Below, in pieces: positions 33,117 through 43,379 of a stretch of 64,000 nt of DNA. Both the position numbers and the translations under genes were made by a program. This DNA comes from Tetraselmis striata (lineage: Eukaryota > Chlorophyta > Chlorodendrophyceae > Chlorodendrales > Chlorodendraceae): the NCBI GenBank assembly GCA_006384855.1, contig VCJN01000433.1:52167-116166 (forward strand), read 5' to 3'. The notes below the pieces were generated by a model. The model had not been told where the DNA came from. It worked only from the letters and a program-made list of their open reading frames with translations, and made no database searches. Numbering within the stretch: the first letter of the stretch is position 1; each line of letters opens with the position of its first letter.

Positions 33117-33690
33117 CTCTTGCTCGTCAGTCGTGCCAGCGGTGGCCTCAGCCACCGCTGCTTTGACGTCCGGGAGGACGTACCCGTCGTCCCCAATGTG
33201 GGCCTCCGGGTCCCAGTGCCGCATCTCTTGCCGCCGCGCGCCATGGTCCTCGCTGTCTCGCATACACGAACCCACGTTGCTTGCCGAGGTGCTCCGAGAG
33301 ATGCGCCCTTAAAGTCGCCGAATCTCGTCCGACGACCAACTTCAAGGCGTCGACAATTGTCACATCTCGCCCCCTCCTGACGGCAGTTAGTGGCGCGCAG
33401 CAATTGAGAAAGATGATGAGGAGCAGCCCCCCCCCCCCCCCCCCCCCCCCCCGCCACGCCGTCGACATTGGCAAGACCCGAGCCGCAGTCCGGGTCTGCC
33501 ATGACAAGGGCTTTTGCCGGGCCAGCTACCAAGGGACGAGATTCGCATCTGCCGGTGAGCTTCTTGGACATACTCGTTGCAAATCCCCCGCAGCTCGTTG
33601 TACACAAGCCGGTGGTCTTCAGAGGCCAAGAAGGCCCGCATGTTCACCGTGCTCTCGTCCTTGCCCCTCCCCTACAGTCTGAGGTCATCG
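33117..33690 (-). pseudogene. Fused TE coding fragments with a poly-C tract
   Basis: On the minus strand the NELRGICNEYVQEAHRQ module (33510-33647, also at 35390-35480) leads through a 26-base C run (33427-33452), then a LIIFLNCCAPLTAVRRGRDV segment (also at 35220-35290), then joins abruptly at about 33340 to the methyltransferase C-terminus (VVGRDSATLRAHL). The join suggests deletion or template switching between modules. No intact frame. Confidence 0.5.
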
Positions 33691-33929
33691 GGTACTGCGG
33701 ATCGTGCATGAGGTGTTAGAGGTCGTTGGCAGACAAGGACGACAACACGAAACGGGTGGGAAACGGGGCGGGTGTCACCACTCATGTCGAGATGCGCGAC
33801 GGCGAGGTGCGCTTTACGCAGCCCACGGCGCCCTGATGAGAGATGCGAGCGAAGATTCGAGTCCGCGTACCGTTGGAGTCGCTCCTGGGAGAGGGTCCAA
33901 AGATGGCACACCTTCAGGCTTGGGGGGTC

Positions 33930-34214
33930 AGGCTAAGGCTCGCGGTGAGGCGAAGGCTGCGAATCTCCGGCCCCGGGCCATAGCGGTCCGCTTCCATGTT
34001 GCCCACCGCCCGGTTGCAGGGGCCTCATGGGCTGAGCTGTGGGTATTGGCGCCTGAGACGCCCTCCTGCCGGAACGCAAGTGCATCTGCGGAGAATCTTG
34101 CGCCATGGGGGTCACTAGCAGTGTGTCGAGAGCCCTGCTCATTGGGTCAAAGCCACGCACATGACTCTGCAAGCAGGCAGATGTGCGTTTTGCTCTGCCA
34201 GGACGGCCTGCCAT
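33930..34214 (-). pseudogene. N-terminal ORF fragment of the 4.8-kb element
   Basis: Starts MAGRPGRAKRTSAC and includes LVTPMAQDSPQMHLRSGRRA, homologous to the N-termini at 28573 and 38274. A Pro/Gly-rich stretch follows, then the frame is lost. It lies about 280 bp inside the subterminal hairpin, the same spacing as in the other members. Confidence 0.6.
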
Positions 34215-34494
34215 GCTATTGTGCACCGAGAAGTGTTAACATGCCTCAAAGAATACAAGCGCGAGGGAGCTTGCGAGGGATAGATGAGTGGGAAGCACAG
34301 TGGCGGCGTAGCATTCGAGGCCAGAAAAAACGGTAAGCATGGAAGGGTAGCGACGCATCTCGTCAAAGGGCGGTGGGCAGGCGTGTAGTACATAGTGCAG
34401 GTTCATTTCACTGAATAGTACCTCGTACAGTGTTGGCAAGAAAAGGAATGTGTCAAAGGCCAGTTTCACAGTATATTCGTACAGTGTTAGGCGT

Positions 34495-34536
34495 AACTCA
34501 AATTTGCACCCCCCAAAAGGGGTACAATGTTGAGTT
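34495..34536. repeat. Subterminal hairpin of the 4.8-kb element
   Basis: AACTCAAATTTGCACCCC and GGGGTACAATGTTGAGTT pair imperfectly. The arms differ in sequence from the hairpins at 28839 and 46166, yet most pairing is kept, which suggests selection on structure rather than sequence alone (inference). Confidence 0.7.
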
Positions 34537-34600
34537 AAGGGGAGTGCTATTTTGAGTCCAGAAATGTGCCCATTTTGACTCAATAATCGCCATTTTTTCC

Positions 34601-35059
34601 GCTAGGCCTCGTCCTTATGGTCGACTTCAGCTGGAGGAAGGCAGCCATGCCGGGGACGTGGTAGGACAGAATTTGCCACTCCGGTCCTGGCATCATGGCG
34701 CCTGTGTTGGGGTGCAAGCTCAGGAAGATGCGGAAGCAAGGGCTGACACCCGCAACTTCCTTGCATCTCGGGCATCTTGTTTCGAACGCAGGGTTGACGC
34801 CTCCCTTGGGTGGGCTGGCGTGGATATCTTGTGCATGCAAGAGAAAAGCAAGACCAGGGCGCGAGTATGTCGCAGCGTCATCGTTTCCATCGCAGACGTC
34901 CATGCGGTACCGGTCGTCCGCGACGCCGAGGGGAACGAGAGATTTGCTCTGCGCGAGGCGCCCAGTGCAGAGATTCCGAACCTTCCGGAGCTCGGCAAGG
35001 ACCTCCGGCCGATTATGCTCCAGCCACGGCACGACGCCAAGCGACGAGGTTGCAGCCAC
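34601..35059 (-). pseudogene. Unrecognised TE protein fragment with a CPRC motif
   Basis: A single minus-strand frame of about 150 codons encodes EVLAELRKVRNLCTG, DDRYRMDVCDGNDDA, a RCPRCKEVAG pair of cysteines and PEWQILSYHVPGMAAFLQLK before being cut by the 4.8-kb element at 34600. The continuation is probably the RTMAAAKEMRHWG segment at 29630-29817. I do not recognise the family. Confidence 0.55.
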
Positions 35060-35122
35060 TTCCCACTGAGCGAAGATGTAGTGAGAGTCACACGCGAGGG
35101 TGAGATTCCACCCTACTGGTGC

Positions 35123-35500
35123 CTAAAACACAATGGCACCGTGGAAGGCGAAAAGGGGTGTTGGGGGAGGGGGGAGGCTCACGATTCCAGGTGCTGCCCA
35201 CTTTCGATTCAAGGCGTCGACGATAGTCACATCTCTCCCCCTCCGGACGGCTGTCAGTGGCGCACAGCAATTGAGAAAGATGATGAGGAGGAGCCCCCCC
35301 GCCACGCCATCTACATGGGCAGGACCCGAGCCGCAGTCCGGGTCTGCCATGACGAGGGCCTTGTGCCGGGCAATGTAACCAGGGGACGAGATTCGTAGCT
35401 GCCGGTGAGCTTCTTGGACATACTCGTTGCAAATCCCCCGCAGCGAGGGGCGTGGGTGCAGGCTGCCCACGAAGGGGAGGGAGAGGAGCATACCGATGGA
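35123..35500 (-). pseudogene. Unrecognised TE protein fragment
   Basis: The minus strand encodes LRGICNEYVQEAHRQLRISS, VMADPDCGSGPAHVDGVAG, a hydrophobic LLLIIFLNCCAPL segment and GRDVTIVDALNRKWAAP. The same modules appear at 33350-33650. No catalytic motif is clear. It lies just upstream, in coding order, of the fragment at 34601-35059. Confidence 0.5.
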
Positions 35501-35599
35501 AGCCGAGCGTGGGTGCACTTGGAGTGCTCCCTGTCCTAGGCCGGCGGAAGACTGTCGGTGCGAGAGTAGGAGGCCGAGATGTCCGCGCATGCGGCGTTA

Positions 35600-36110
35600 C
35601 GGGGTTTGCGCCCCGAGATGAGGGTTTTTTGGGCGGAGATGTGGGTCGGGGACGCAAAGATGGGGCACCGCCATGGGAAGATGTGGCAAGGCGACTTCCA
35701 GCAGCGGCACCCGAAGGCGCCTGACGGCTTGACCGGGTTTCGCTTTTCGGCTTACGCGCCTGGAAGGGGTCGTCGTCCTTCAATTCTTTCGCCATCTTCA
35801 AAGGAGGACTCGGCCCGCGCTTCTCGGAATGCTTCCTACGCAGCTTCATGGGCTACAAGGTGGTCTTGCCTCCTGTGCTCAACGCACCGTGCGAGCGCTT
35901 CGTCGCTCTCGAAGGCTGAGGCTCACTCGGCAGCTTGGCAGTCACCGAGGGGCCAAGCCTGCTGGGGGAAGGCGGCGGAGCTGCTCGAAGCTCGAGGAGA
36001 CCCGCTGCAGCGCCGTTTTGGGAACCATATTCACCGGACCCCGCTGGCGGTGGTTGAGATGCGGGCTTGGAGGACCCGCCAGGCTGACGAGGCGCCGCTA
36101 CGACATGGTA
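35600..36110 (-). pseudogene. Pro/Ser-rich linker region
   Basis: Encodes GGSSKPASQPPPAGSG and KLPSEPQPSRATKRSHG on the minus strand, matching 30500-30750. Low-complexity and interrupted, it is probably the linker between the modules at 36150-36945 and 35123-35500. Confidence 0.5.
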
Positions 36111-36149
36111 GTAGCGGTTGACGACCAAGACGGTGCGGGGTGCCGAGCT

Positions 36150-36945
36150 GCCTCGGCATGGCTGGCAGGTGTTGGTGGACTTCGTGAAGCGTTTGTTCTT
36201 TATTTTGTTGAATGCCGCGCCGCATCTCGTTGTCGTTGTGCCAGTCGCGCACGCTGCGAATCGAGTAGCCACAGTGTTTCACAGTTCTGCTCTGGCACTC
36301 AACGAAGAGAACGGACTCCACGGCATCTTGCCAAGATGTATCCGGCCAGGCTCCCTGGCTGCCATTGGTTTCTTGGAGTGCCCTCTTGCGGTCGGCGTAG
36401 GCGTGCTCGTTATGAGGCGCAGGGAGCGCACGCACCCGCAGCTTCCGTACTCCACTTGCATCAGTGCTCGTGAACACTTTGGTCGGTACCATGTCGAGAG
36501 TCAGCGCAATCTTGTTCGCGGCTGTGTCGGAGAAGCCAAAGTGCCTCACAGTTTGCGGCAAGTTGCACACCGAGAAACAGGGTGAATTTGTGGCCAAGGG
36601 GAAGAACTCGATGGGGAATCTCGTGAGCTTGCCGTGGAGATGCGGGTAAACAACCTCCAGACGGTCCTTGGTGTTGAAGGAGGGGTTCTCGGAGATGTGC
36701 GCACACTCGAAGAAGGTTGCCCAAACCTTGGTCATTGTGTCGACATCGTCGTCGCCAACGAGGAGCCGGGGGGGTTCGGTCACACTGTGTGGCCTGGAAC
36801 ATGCATCTTCACGAAGAATTTCCACAAGAAGAACGTGGCGATGGCTCTGGCAGCAAGCACGCATCTCGCTCAGCAGGTGCTGGCGTCTCTTTGTTGCGTG
36901 ACGACCCCGTGGAGGAAGCCGTGGCCAGGGGGTGGGGGGTTCCAC
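36150..36945 (-). pseudogene. Unrecognised TE protein module
   Basis: A long minus-strand frame with good coding character: DDDVDTMTKVWATFFECAH, VVYPHLHGKLTRFPIEFFPL, VRHFGFSDTAANKIALTLDM, QDAVESVLFVECQSRTVKHC and RDWHNDNEMRRGIQ. Part of it recurs at 25380-25460. No known domain is recognised. The frame runs on into the Pro/Ser-rich region. Confidence 0.6.
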
Positions 36946-36984
36946 CCGCCCAGGGAGGGAGGCCTAGAAATCCCCAGCCAAACA

Positions 36985-37510
36985 GCTTGCCAACCGGGGT
37001 AGGGGATGGTGCGGGTGGGTATCTTGACTGAGACGCATGAGTCGTAGATGAAGACAGGGGCGACCAAGGCGCCATCTCGCGACTGCCAGACAGCAAACCC
37101 GAAGTGCCATGGAGTCGTGACGGTGTCTAGCCACACGACGAGCTTGCCCTTCTCGGGAACGCGGTATGTCTTTCTGTGAAACCTGAAGAAGATGAACTCT
37201 CACGTCTTCGCGGCATCTTGGCCAATGTGGCGCTTGTCAAAGACCGAGATAGGCACCCGGAGCTCCATACCTTCTGGGCAAGGGAAGAGGTCCACGAGGG
37301 CGTGGAGGCAAGGCATGAAGAAGAAGTTCGAGTTGGGCAACACGTTGACCACGTTGCCAATGACTCTTGTGAAGAGTTTGTGATGCTCCTTGTAGTCGTC
37401 GGGATGCCCGTCCTTTGGCTCGGGCAAGGTGGCAAAGTACGCAGGGAAGTCCCGCTCGTAGCACTTCCACTCGCCGAGCATTGGGTCAACAAGTGGCGCT
37501 TCTTGTTGAA
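36985..37510 (-). pseudogene. Unrecognised TE protein module with a TGA stop
   Basis: Encodes GEWKCYERDFPAYFATLPEP, FFMPCLHALVDLFPCPEGME and, past a TGA near 37202, FIFFRFHRKTYRVPEKGKLV and WHFGFAVWQSRDGALVAPVF. Both sides of the stop read as one protein. The join to the N-terminal ORF lies near 37500; at the same point the 851-bp derivative jumps to its terminus. Confidence 0.55.
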
Positions 37511-37572
37511 GGGGGGTCGTGGAGATGGTCTATGTAGGGAAAGGGGGGGGGGACGTGTGAGAATCTTTTCCC

Positions 37573-38274
37573 TCACGCGCGAAGATGCGCACACGTTTGA
37601 GGTTCTGCTGACAAGGGGTGAGGGGTTACCATTTTGCTCCCACTTGTGGCGCTTGTGGCGGGGCTCGTATGTCTAGGCGGACACCCTCCGACAGTATTGG
37701 GCCCCTCCTCCTCTTCTTCCTCCTCCTCCTCCTCCTCTTCCTGTCCGTGCTCATCCTCATGAATCGTGGCCAAAGGTTCACCTTGACCGGCTCCAGACTG
37801 TTCGACATCGGTCCGGGTGAGTTGAGATCCCTGAGATGCGCGATGGCGAGGTGCGCTTAACGCAGCCCACGGCGCCGAGATGAGTGATGCTAACGAAGAT
37901 GCGAGTCCGCGTACCGTTGGAGTCGCTCCGGGGAGTGGGTCCAAAGGTGGCACGCCTTGAGGCTGGGGGTTAGGCTGGGGCCCCGGCTCGGCCAAAGGCT
38001 GCGAATCTCCGTACCAAGGCCATGGCGGTCCGCTTCGATGTTGCCCACCACTCGGTTGCAGGGGCGTTATGGGCTGAGTCGTGGGTATTGGAGCCTGAGA
38101 CGCCCTCCTGCCCGATCGCAAGTGCATCTGCGGAGAATCTTGCGCCATGGGGGTCACTAGCAGTGCGTCGAGAGCCGTCGTTGGCTCGAAACCAAGCGCA
38201 ACCGCAGATGCCCCCGCCACCGGAGTCTTCAACCGGGCAGAGGTGCGTTTTCCTTTGCGAGGACGGTCTGCCAT
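37573..38274 (-). CDS. N-terminal ORF of the large GAGTC-family element
   Basis: About 234 codons from ATG at 38274: basic start (MADRPRKGKRTSARLKTP), the LVTPMAQDSPQMHLRSGRR block, a Pro/Gln-rich middle, then a run of about a dozen Glu (near 37690-37730) and a tail before a TGA. It is the longest of three homologous N-termini here. The basic, acidic and Pro-rich segments suggest a disordered nucleic-acid or chromatin-binding region (inference). Whether it was ever a separate protein or the start of a polyprotein continuing at 37510 is unclear. Confidence 0.5.
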   Translation of the reverse strand: MADRPRKGKRTSARLKTPVAGASAVALGFEPTTALDALLVTPMAQDSPQMHLRSGRRASQAPIPTTQPITPLQPSGGQHRSGPPWPWYGDSQPLAEPGPQPNPQPQGVPPLDPLPGATPTVRGLASSLASLISAPWAALSAPRHRASQGSQLTRTDVEQSGAGQGEPLATIHEDEHGQEEEEEEEEEEEEGPNTVGGCPPRHTSPATSATSGSKMVTPHPLSAEPQTCAHLRA

Positions 38275-38469
38275 GCTTTTGTGAACCAAGATGCGTGAAA
38301 ATGCCTCCCTGAACAAAAGCGCGAGGGTGCTTGCGAGTGATAGAAGAGTGAAAAGCACAGCGGCAGAGTAGCATTTGAGGCAAAAACGGTTAGCATGGAC
38401 TGGTAGCGACGCATCTCGTCAAGGGGCGGTGGACATATGTGTAGTACATAGTGCAGTATAGGTGAAGGG

Positions 38470-38504
38470 TACACATCGCTTCCCGCGGTAACCCGTACCG
38501 CAGT
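38470..38504. repeat. TA target site and left inverted terminus of the 7.6-kb insert
   Basis: The TA at 38470-38471 is followed by CACATCGCTTCCCGCGGTAA and 13 further bases that match, inverted and with three mismatches over 33 bases, the terminus at 46065-46097. The uninterrupted family sequence near 28770 reads GAATGGTACCTCGTACGG, so the insertion point can be placed at its TA. Confidence 0.85.
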
Positions 38505-38926
38505 GCGAAAACTGCCCGAAGATGTTGTATCCAAAATACCGTTTTCCGCCCACTCAGCTGCACGCGTGCGGGTGCGGCACAGCGCCACGTACATGCCAAC
38601 CCACTCGTCACCCCGCCACATTCTCAGTCACAGCCACCCACCCCCCCCGCAACCAACCGAAGCACCGGCCCCCGCGGGGCGCAATGGACCCAAAACGGGA
38701 CTTTCGGCTGCCTGGCGCGGCTGCTCTGGCTTCAGAGGCCAAGCAGTTTGGCCTCTCCATGGCCACCCCCAAGACCTTGTACAGTGTGCGCACGCCAACC
38801 CACCCTCATCCCTCAACTTCGCACCAATGCAGCTGCTTTGCTCGGCCTAGGAAAAGTGCATTTCACGGTTAGGAGACCTAACCATGTGTATTAGGATACT
38901 TTCTACCTCGTGGATTCTCTCCTAGT

Positions 38927-39373
38927 GTGTTTTACAGTCCCTCAGTCGCGTTTCCCTGCATGGATATTTCTGTGGCAGAGCGCGAGTGGGAGGATGGCAC
39001 CGGCGGGGGCGCGGCACCCACCCGCAGCCAACCTGGCCGCGCAGCCCGGACCAACCCCCGCTACCCGAACCACGACGGCACTAGGTTCATGGACCTCTCC
39101 TCGGATGAGGACTAGGACCTGGGGGTTAGTGGGTCGGAGTGGGAGTACGAGGGGAGCGACGAGGACGACGATTTGGAGCTGTCCCCGACTACCGGGCGCG
39201 TCCTGACGCCCCCGGAGCGTCTCATCAAGCACGGCGCTGTCGAGCGCGGTGCCGCTAATGTTTGCCGTGCCTCGCCGAGGCGGAGGTCTTCAACATCACG
39301 GGCGTCGATTGCGGACAGCCCACCGGCCTGCTCTACAAGTGAGCGCCGCAACGTGCCTGTGCGATGGCGGTGA
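38927..39373 (+). pseudogene. Acidic protein fragment inside the 7.6-kb insert
   Basis: A plus-strand frame reads MDISVAEREWEDGTGGG, then NHDGTRFMDLSSDED, a TAG near 39113, then GSEWEYEGSDEDDDLELSPT and LTPPERLIKHGAVERGAAN. Acidic coding character on both sides of the stop suggests one gene with a nonsense change, or splicing that I cannot place. A GTGAGCG donor-like site follows near 39338. No known domain. Confidence 0.4.
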
Positions 39374-39982
39374 GGTTGGGTGGTTGATAATTACAATTAA
39401 CTAAAAATGCCAGTCGTACTCGCTACATGCCGTTCTAACTTTTCTGTTGCCTCCCCCGGCCCGCCCTTCAGGATACCGGTCGGCACGCTCTGCCGGCCGT
39501 GCAAGCAAGACGCCGGCAGCCACCCGCGCTCTCCCACCCCAAGGCAGCCCGACGGTCGGAAACCCCGGCGCGCCGATAGGCCGGTAGGCAAGTAAGGCGG
39601 TATTAGCAACACGGAGCCCCCCAGCATGCTTAGGGTTGCCGGCATGCTTAAAGATGCCCAGACCCGCCTTGAGAGAGAGCATGGCAAGAGAGTGCGCACT
39701 AGGCTCCAAGCCTGTCTCGTAATTATATTGTAATACCCTGTATTTATCTTGTAATCTTACCAGTAGTATGACACTCGTCTGTAGTCATTCCGTGACGTAC
39801 TCGTAATAAACTGCATCAGGCGCATATCACACGTCTTCGCGACGCTGCATCCAACGCGGACTATTTTTGCATCTGCCCCTTGAAGCCCGACAATCTCGAT
39901 ACGCTCTGGCCTAATCCGCGATAGCGCGCGCGGCAGTGCCAGTGAGCGGGCGCGCGGCAATGGGCGGGCGGGAATAAATTAT
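39374..39982. other. Stretch without a convincing gene
   Basis: Overlapping ORFs on both strands near 39400-39700 are short and GC-driven. The part 39720-39840 is AT-richer. Nothing else is recognisable. Confidence 0.5.
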
Positions 39983-40402
39983 TTACATCCGTTTTGACGG
40001 CTCGCGGGTGGCGGCAGCGGCTACGGCGGCCCGGCGGCCGGCCCGCGACCCGAGCGCCCCACCGCCCGCCCTGGCCCCATCACCACCCCGGCCCTGGGCC
40101 AGCCCTCCAGCCGCCGGCTTGGCGGGCTGCTTGGCCTTCTTGGCCGGGGGCTCCGGGCTACTGCCCTCGTCGACGTTGTCGCCGGGGACGGCTTGCGTGG
40201 CGGCCAGGTTCCAGACCGCGTTGGTGTTGTGCTTGATGATGCCGCCCGCCATGTTCTGCTGCTGCGCCAGCACGCCCACCAAGCCGTGGAGCTTTGGCGA
40301 CGCAGCGGTGCCCGCCAGCGGCAGCGATACGATCTTATTGCGCTGAACACTCGATACGATCGGCTTACCGCCGAACGTAGGGACTGGACGGGGGTCTGAC
40401 AC
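39983..40402 (-). CDS. Small basic protein, possible last exon
   Basis: 139 codons from ATG at 40402 to a TGA-type end near 39983. The first 70 residues (TFGGKPIVSSVQRNKIVSLP, LVGVLAQQQNMAGGIIKH) look like a folded segment; the rest holds PPAKKAKQPAKPAAGG, a good nuclear localisation signal, then a Gly/Ala/Arg-rich tail. A CAG acceptor-like site just upstream of the ATG (minus strand) means it could be the final exon of a longer gene. Function unknown; the composition suggests a nuclear protein. Confidence 0.45.
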   Translation of the reverse strand: MSDPRPVPTFGGKPIVSSVQRNKIVSLPLAGTAASPKLHGLVGVLAQQQNMAGGIIKHNTNAVWNLAATQAVPGDNVDEGSSPEPPAKKAKQPAKPAAGGLAQGRGGDGARAGGGALGSRAGRRAAVAAAATREPSKRM

Positions 40403-40805
40403 AGCAACTGCGAAAGTCGGTATGCGTGTTGATTGCTTGTCGTGGCGGCGGTGGCTGTGTAATCGAACAAGTGCGAAAACAAACGCGACTCACCTGCGGC
40501 TTCCCAGTGCGGCGTAACCTCGCAGACCTCGAGCTAGCCTAAGGAATCTGAGTGTCGCACGGCCATCATTCGTCAAAGACAACGCTGGCATCACTGCCTT
40601 GTCCTCAGCTGCAGGAGCAACATCAAAAAGTAACGCAGCACGGGGCGGTAAACGCCTGTGATATTCTAATCCTCTACGCAGTCAAGTCAACCACCCGCCG
40701 ACTCATTGTACCTTGCAGGGTGGACTTCAGCCCCTGGCTCGTGGGAGTATGGCATGGACCGTCGACGGAGGCGTTCTGAACGCCATTGCCCATGTCAGAT
40801 CCCGT

Positions 40806-40826
40806 GGGGGGGGGGGGGGGGGGGGG
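40806..40826 (+). repeat. Poly-G tract, 21 bases
   Basis: Uninterrupted G run following GATCCCGT. ORFs reading through it in two plus frames are artefacts. Confidence 0.9.
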
Positions 40827-41009
40827 CTATGGTACTGGGTTCAACATCTGCGCACGCGTCGAGTCGGGTACAAACGAGGTATAATACAGCGAGACGACAC
40901 CCTCATCAGACACTTGGAAACCATGATGGAGGGTGCTGGGGGACGAGCAGCTACGGTACCTGTACTGTCTGGCGAGTGTGCGTCAGGTAGGCGCAGCCGC
41001 TTTCTAAAA

Positions 41010-41353
41010 TAAACAAGTCCGGCGCCGCGCCTGGACGACTCGCGCTCCGCGCGAGTCGTCTTAATATCATACATATTATATCATTATGTTATATATAAAT
41101 TGTATATTATAATGATCCAATATAAATATATAATAAATCTATACACATAATAAATTAATATACGCGTATGCACAAGCCCAATAAACAGTAATGAGACAAG
41201 CGACTGACTATCCCAATACGACGGGGCTGCCAAACGGCTTGTAGTGCCGCGCAAGAGGCCGGTTGGCACACGGTGCACCAAGGCGCAAGGCAACTTACTC
41301 CGGAGCCACAGGTTGCGCTAGCCAACAGTCTCACCTATCAAGAATCACGCGGG
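41010..41353. other. AT-rich stretch without genes
   Basis: The part 41065-41165 is strongly AT-rich (TATATTATATCATTATG-like), in contrast to the GC-rich surroundings, and follows a short inverted repeat (GACGACTCGCGC / GCGCGAGTCGTC at 41034-41060). No gene is visible. Confidence 0.6.
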
Positions 41354-41717
41354 CTACTTCGTACAAGAAGGCAAATAGAAGGTGTGTCCCGCTGCTGTGC
41401 CATTCACATGCATGTATGCAATTATATATATGTCTATCATAGCATGCTCTGATATAATGTTTATCTTTGATGTCATGATATGCAGAGCCCGGAATACAAG
41501 AAGGGGGAGGTGAAGATCATCGTGGTCGTGGTCAAGGCAATCATAGAGCGCAGGAATGCACATGGGAAAGGGATGGATGGCTGGTCCATCAATAGTCCCA
41601 ATTATAATTGCAATAAAGTGTGCTTGTATGAAGGTGCGATAAATGCATGTCATGCAGATTGTGGTTTGAAATTTTGCGGGCATCAATTCAACATCACTTA
41701 CAATTGCATTCCTGCTG

Positions 41718-42083
41718 CTATCTATGTCTGGCATGCGTGAGGGTGGTGACAGCTACACGGACTTTATTGCCAAGGGCGGAGGCGTGATCTAGCAAGTCTG
41801 AAAACAGTAGAGGGATGGCAAAGGGCGCGTTGCTCTGCCAATCTTTAGTGCCAAAGGTCGCGTTGCTCTGCCAATCACCAGTGCCAAGGGGGGACCCTAT
41901 TGCCATGCGCTCAGCTGCGTGCAGTCGGCACACAGCGAGGATGAGGTCCGGCAGCGAAGGGCTGGTGGGGGTCACCTCCAGGAAGTACTGCAATCCCCCA
42001 ACATACATATGGTTGTCATGCTGCTCCACCTTGGCACGCCTGTCTCGCAATACGGCATTCTTGCCGTATTCATAAGTTGGCAC
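41718..42083 (-). pseudogene. Minus-strand exon-like fragment
   Basis: An open minus-strand frame encodes VLRDRRAKVEQHDNHMYVGG, LQYFLEVTPTSPSLPDLILA and LLFSDLLDHASALGNKVRV, with a small tandem duplication (GDWQSNA / KDWQSNA). Coding character is good but I do not recognise it. It may belong with the minus-strand fragments at 42956-45754 in one gene of the insert. Confidence 0.4.
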
Positions 42084-42213
42084 CCAATGCTCGTCTCATG
42101 TATTGTGTCTGCACACCACAGGCATGTCTCGGGCTTCTTATGCACAACCTGCATGTATGTGTATACCAGAACTCAGCAAGGCGACACTATGTAGGCAGTT
42201 TGGAGCCAAGCGT

Positions 42214-42231
42214 GGGGGGGGGGGGGGGGGG
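42214..42231 (+). repeat. Poly-G tract, 18 bases
   Basis: An uninterrupted G run followed by TGGGGGTG, about 90 bp before the dispersed repeat that carries the 30-bp array. Confidence 0.9.
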
Positions 42232-42317
42232 TGGGGGTGCCTTTATCCAGAAGATGCGCTCCTATCTTGCACTGGTGATACATGTTGTATCTGCGGAATA
42301 GTGCAGCCAGCAACCTC

Positions 42318-42416
42318 ATTAATCATAATCAACGATCATAACATATCATTTTCGACCGCGGATAAGAGTTGAATCGACTCATGTCCGTCGATTTCACAAA
42401 CCGCATTTCCATTGCT
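42318..42416 (+). repeat. Dispersed repeat flanking the 30-bp array
   Basis: Contains TAATCATAATCAACGATCAT, TTTCGACCGCGGATAAGAG and GTCCGTCGATTTCACAAAC. Its inverted counterpart is at 31970-32066 in the 4.8-kb element. Confidence 0.8.
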
Positions 42417-42782
42417 AGCGCGGCCGGGGCAGCGGGGCGCCAACGCGCCGCGGCCGGGGCAGCGGGGCGCCAACGCGCCGCGGCCGGGGCAGCGGGGCGC
42501 CAACGCGCCGCGGCCGGGGCAGCGGGGCGCCAACGCGCCGCGGCCGGGGCAGCGGGGCGCCAACGCGCCGCGGCCGGGGCAGCGGGGCGCCAACGCGCCG
42601 CGGCCGGGGCAGCGGGGCGCCAACGCGCCGCGGCCGGGGCAGCGGGGCGCCAACGCGCCCCGGCCGGGGCAGCGGGGCGCCAACGCGCCGCGGCCGGGGC
42701 AGCGGGGCGCCAACGCGCCGCGGCCGGGGCAGCGGGGCGCCAACGCGCCTCGGCCGGGGCAGCGGGGCGCCAACGCGCAGCA
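42417..42782 (+). repeat. 30-bp GC-rich minisatellite, about 12 units
   Basis: Near-perfect head-to-tail copies of a 30-bp unit containing CGGCCGGGGCAGCGGGGCGC and CAACGCGC; only a few units differ by one base (for example near 42660 and 42749). Thirty is divisible by three, so long ORFs exist in at least five frames and are artefacts. The high homogeneity points to recent expansion from the single unit seen in the related locus at 31911. Confidence 0.95.
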
Positions 42783-42936
42783 GGGTAGCAACGCGCAACA
42801 GGGAACGCAGTAGGCGGTTCACATATAGTAGCAGAAAGTTGCGTATATACCCGGAACATGCTGCGATAAGATTCTGACCTATGACCTGAGTTCAGGTTAT
42901 GATTAAATGGGGGTAGAGAGGGGGCATGGGTCCGGC

Positions 42937-42955
42937 GGGGGGGGGGGGGGGGGGG
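42937..42955 (+). repeat. Poly-G tract, 19 bases
   Basis: A G run directly next to the stop codon of the minus-strand fragment at 42956-43258. Confidence 0.9.
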
Positions 42956-43258
42956 TCACTTGATGTTATGGGGGTCGAGCTCCATTTCATATGCGCGCAT
43001 CCATGCCGGCTCAAGCTCCCGTGTGCCAGTTCCTTGACAGTACTTATCCAGCGCCTCTACGCAGGCCGCCCAGTTGGCGGGGGCGGCTGAGGCGCCTTGC
43101 TTAACGGCGGCTGACGTCCCGGTACTGAAGTCATACCTCGCAACAGCTTCTCTCGCCGTCGCTGTCGCTGCGGCTGCCGTCAGAGGGGTTGCCTTCCACA
43201 ACCCCCGCGACAATGCCTTCGGCGTCGCTATCGGCGTCGAGAAGCTGGCGTAGCTCAT
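42956..43258 (-). pseudogene. C-terminal exon-like fragment, minus strand
   Basis: From an ATG at 43258 the frame reads MSYASFSTPIATPKALSRG, an Ala-rich stretch and WAACVEALDKYCQGTGTREL, ending in ELDPHNIK and a stop beside the poly-G run. Good coding character, not recognised. It is downstream, in coding order, of the Tudor-like fragment. Confidence 0.4.
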
Positions 43259-43379
43259 GTCATGTGGACATTGCGCGCAAGCATCTAAACGAATGCGCGT
43301 GTAGTAAGGATGAAGCACAGCAAATCATCGTTTACACGTGGCAAGTGCGATACCCTCACCCCTTAGCGAATATCTAAGG

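Larger units (their letters stand above)
29818..34600 (-). mobile_element. 4.8-kb member of the GAGTC-ended family
   Basis: The left end (GGTACATGGCACATTTTTGA at 29818) and right end (to 34600) are inverted copies with the variant core TGAGTCAAAA instead of CGAGTCAAAA at both ends. Matching variation at the two ends supports pairing them. Inside, on the minus strand, come the subterminal hairpin, an N-terminal ORF, methyltransferase fragments, a tandem array and a Pro-rich tail region. The flanks (29817 and 34601) both look like coding sequence of one interrupted minus-strand gene. A TAGGC present on both sides could be a target duplication but is not convincing. Confidence 0.68.

Noticed and set aside
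42417-42782. Ala/Pro/Gly-rich repetitive proteins in five frames
   Set aside because: The frames are artefacts of a 30-bp GC-rich repeat.
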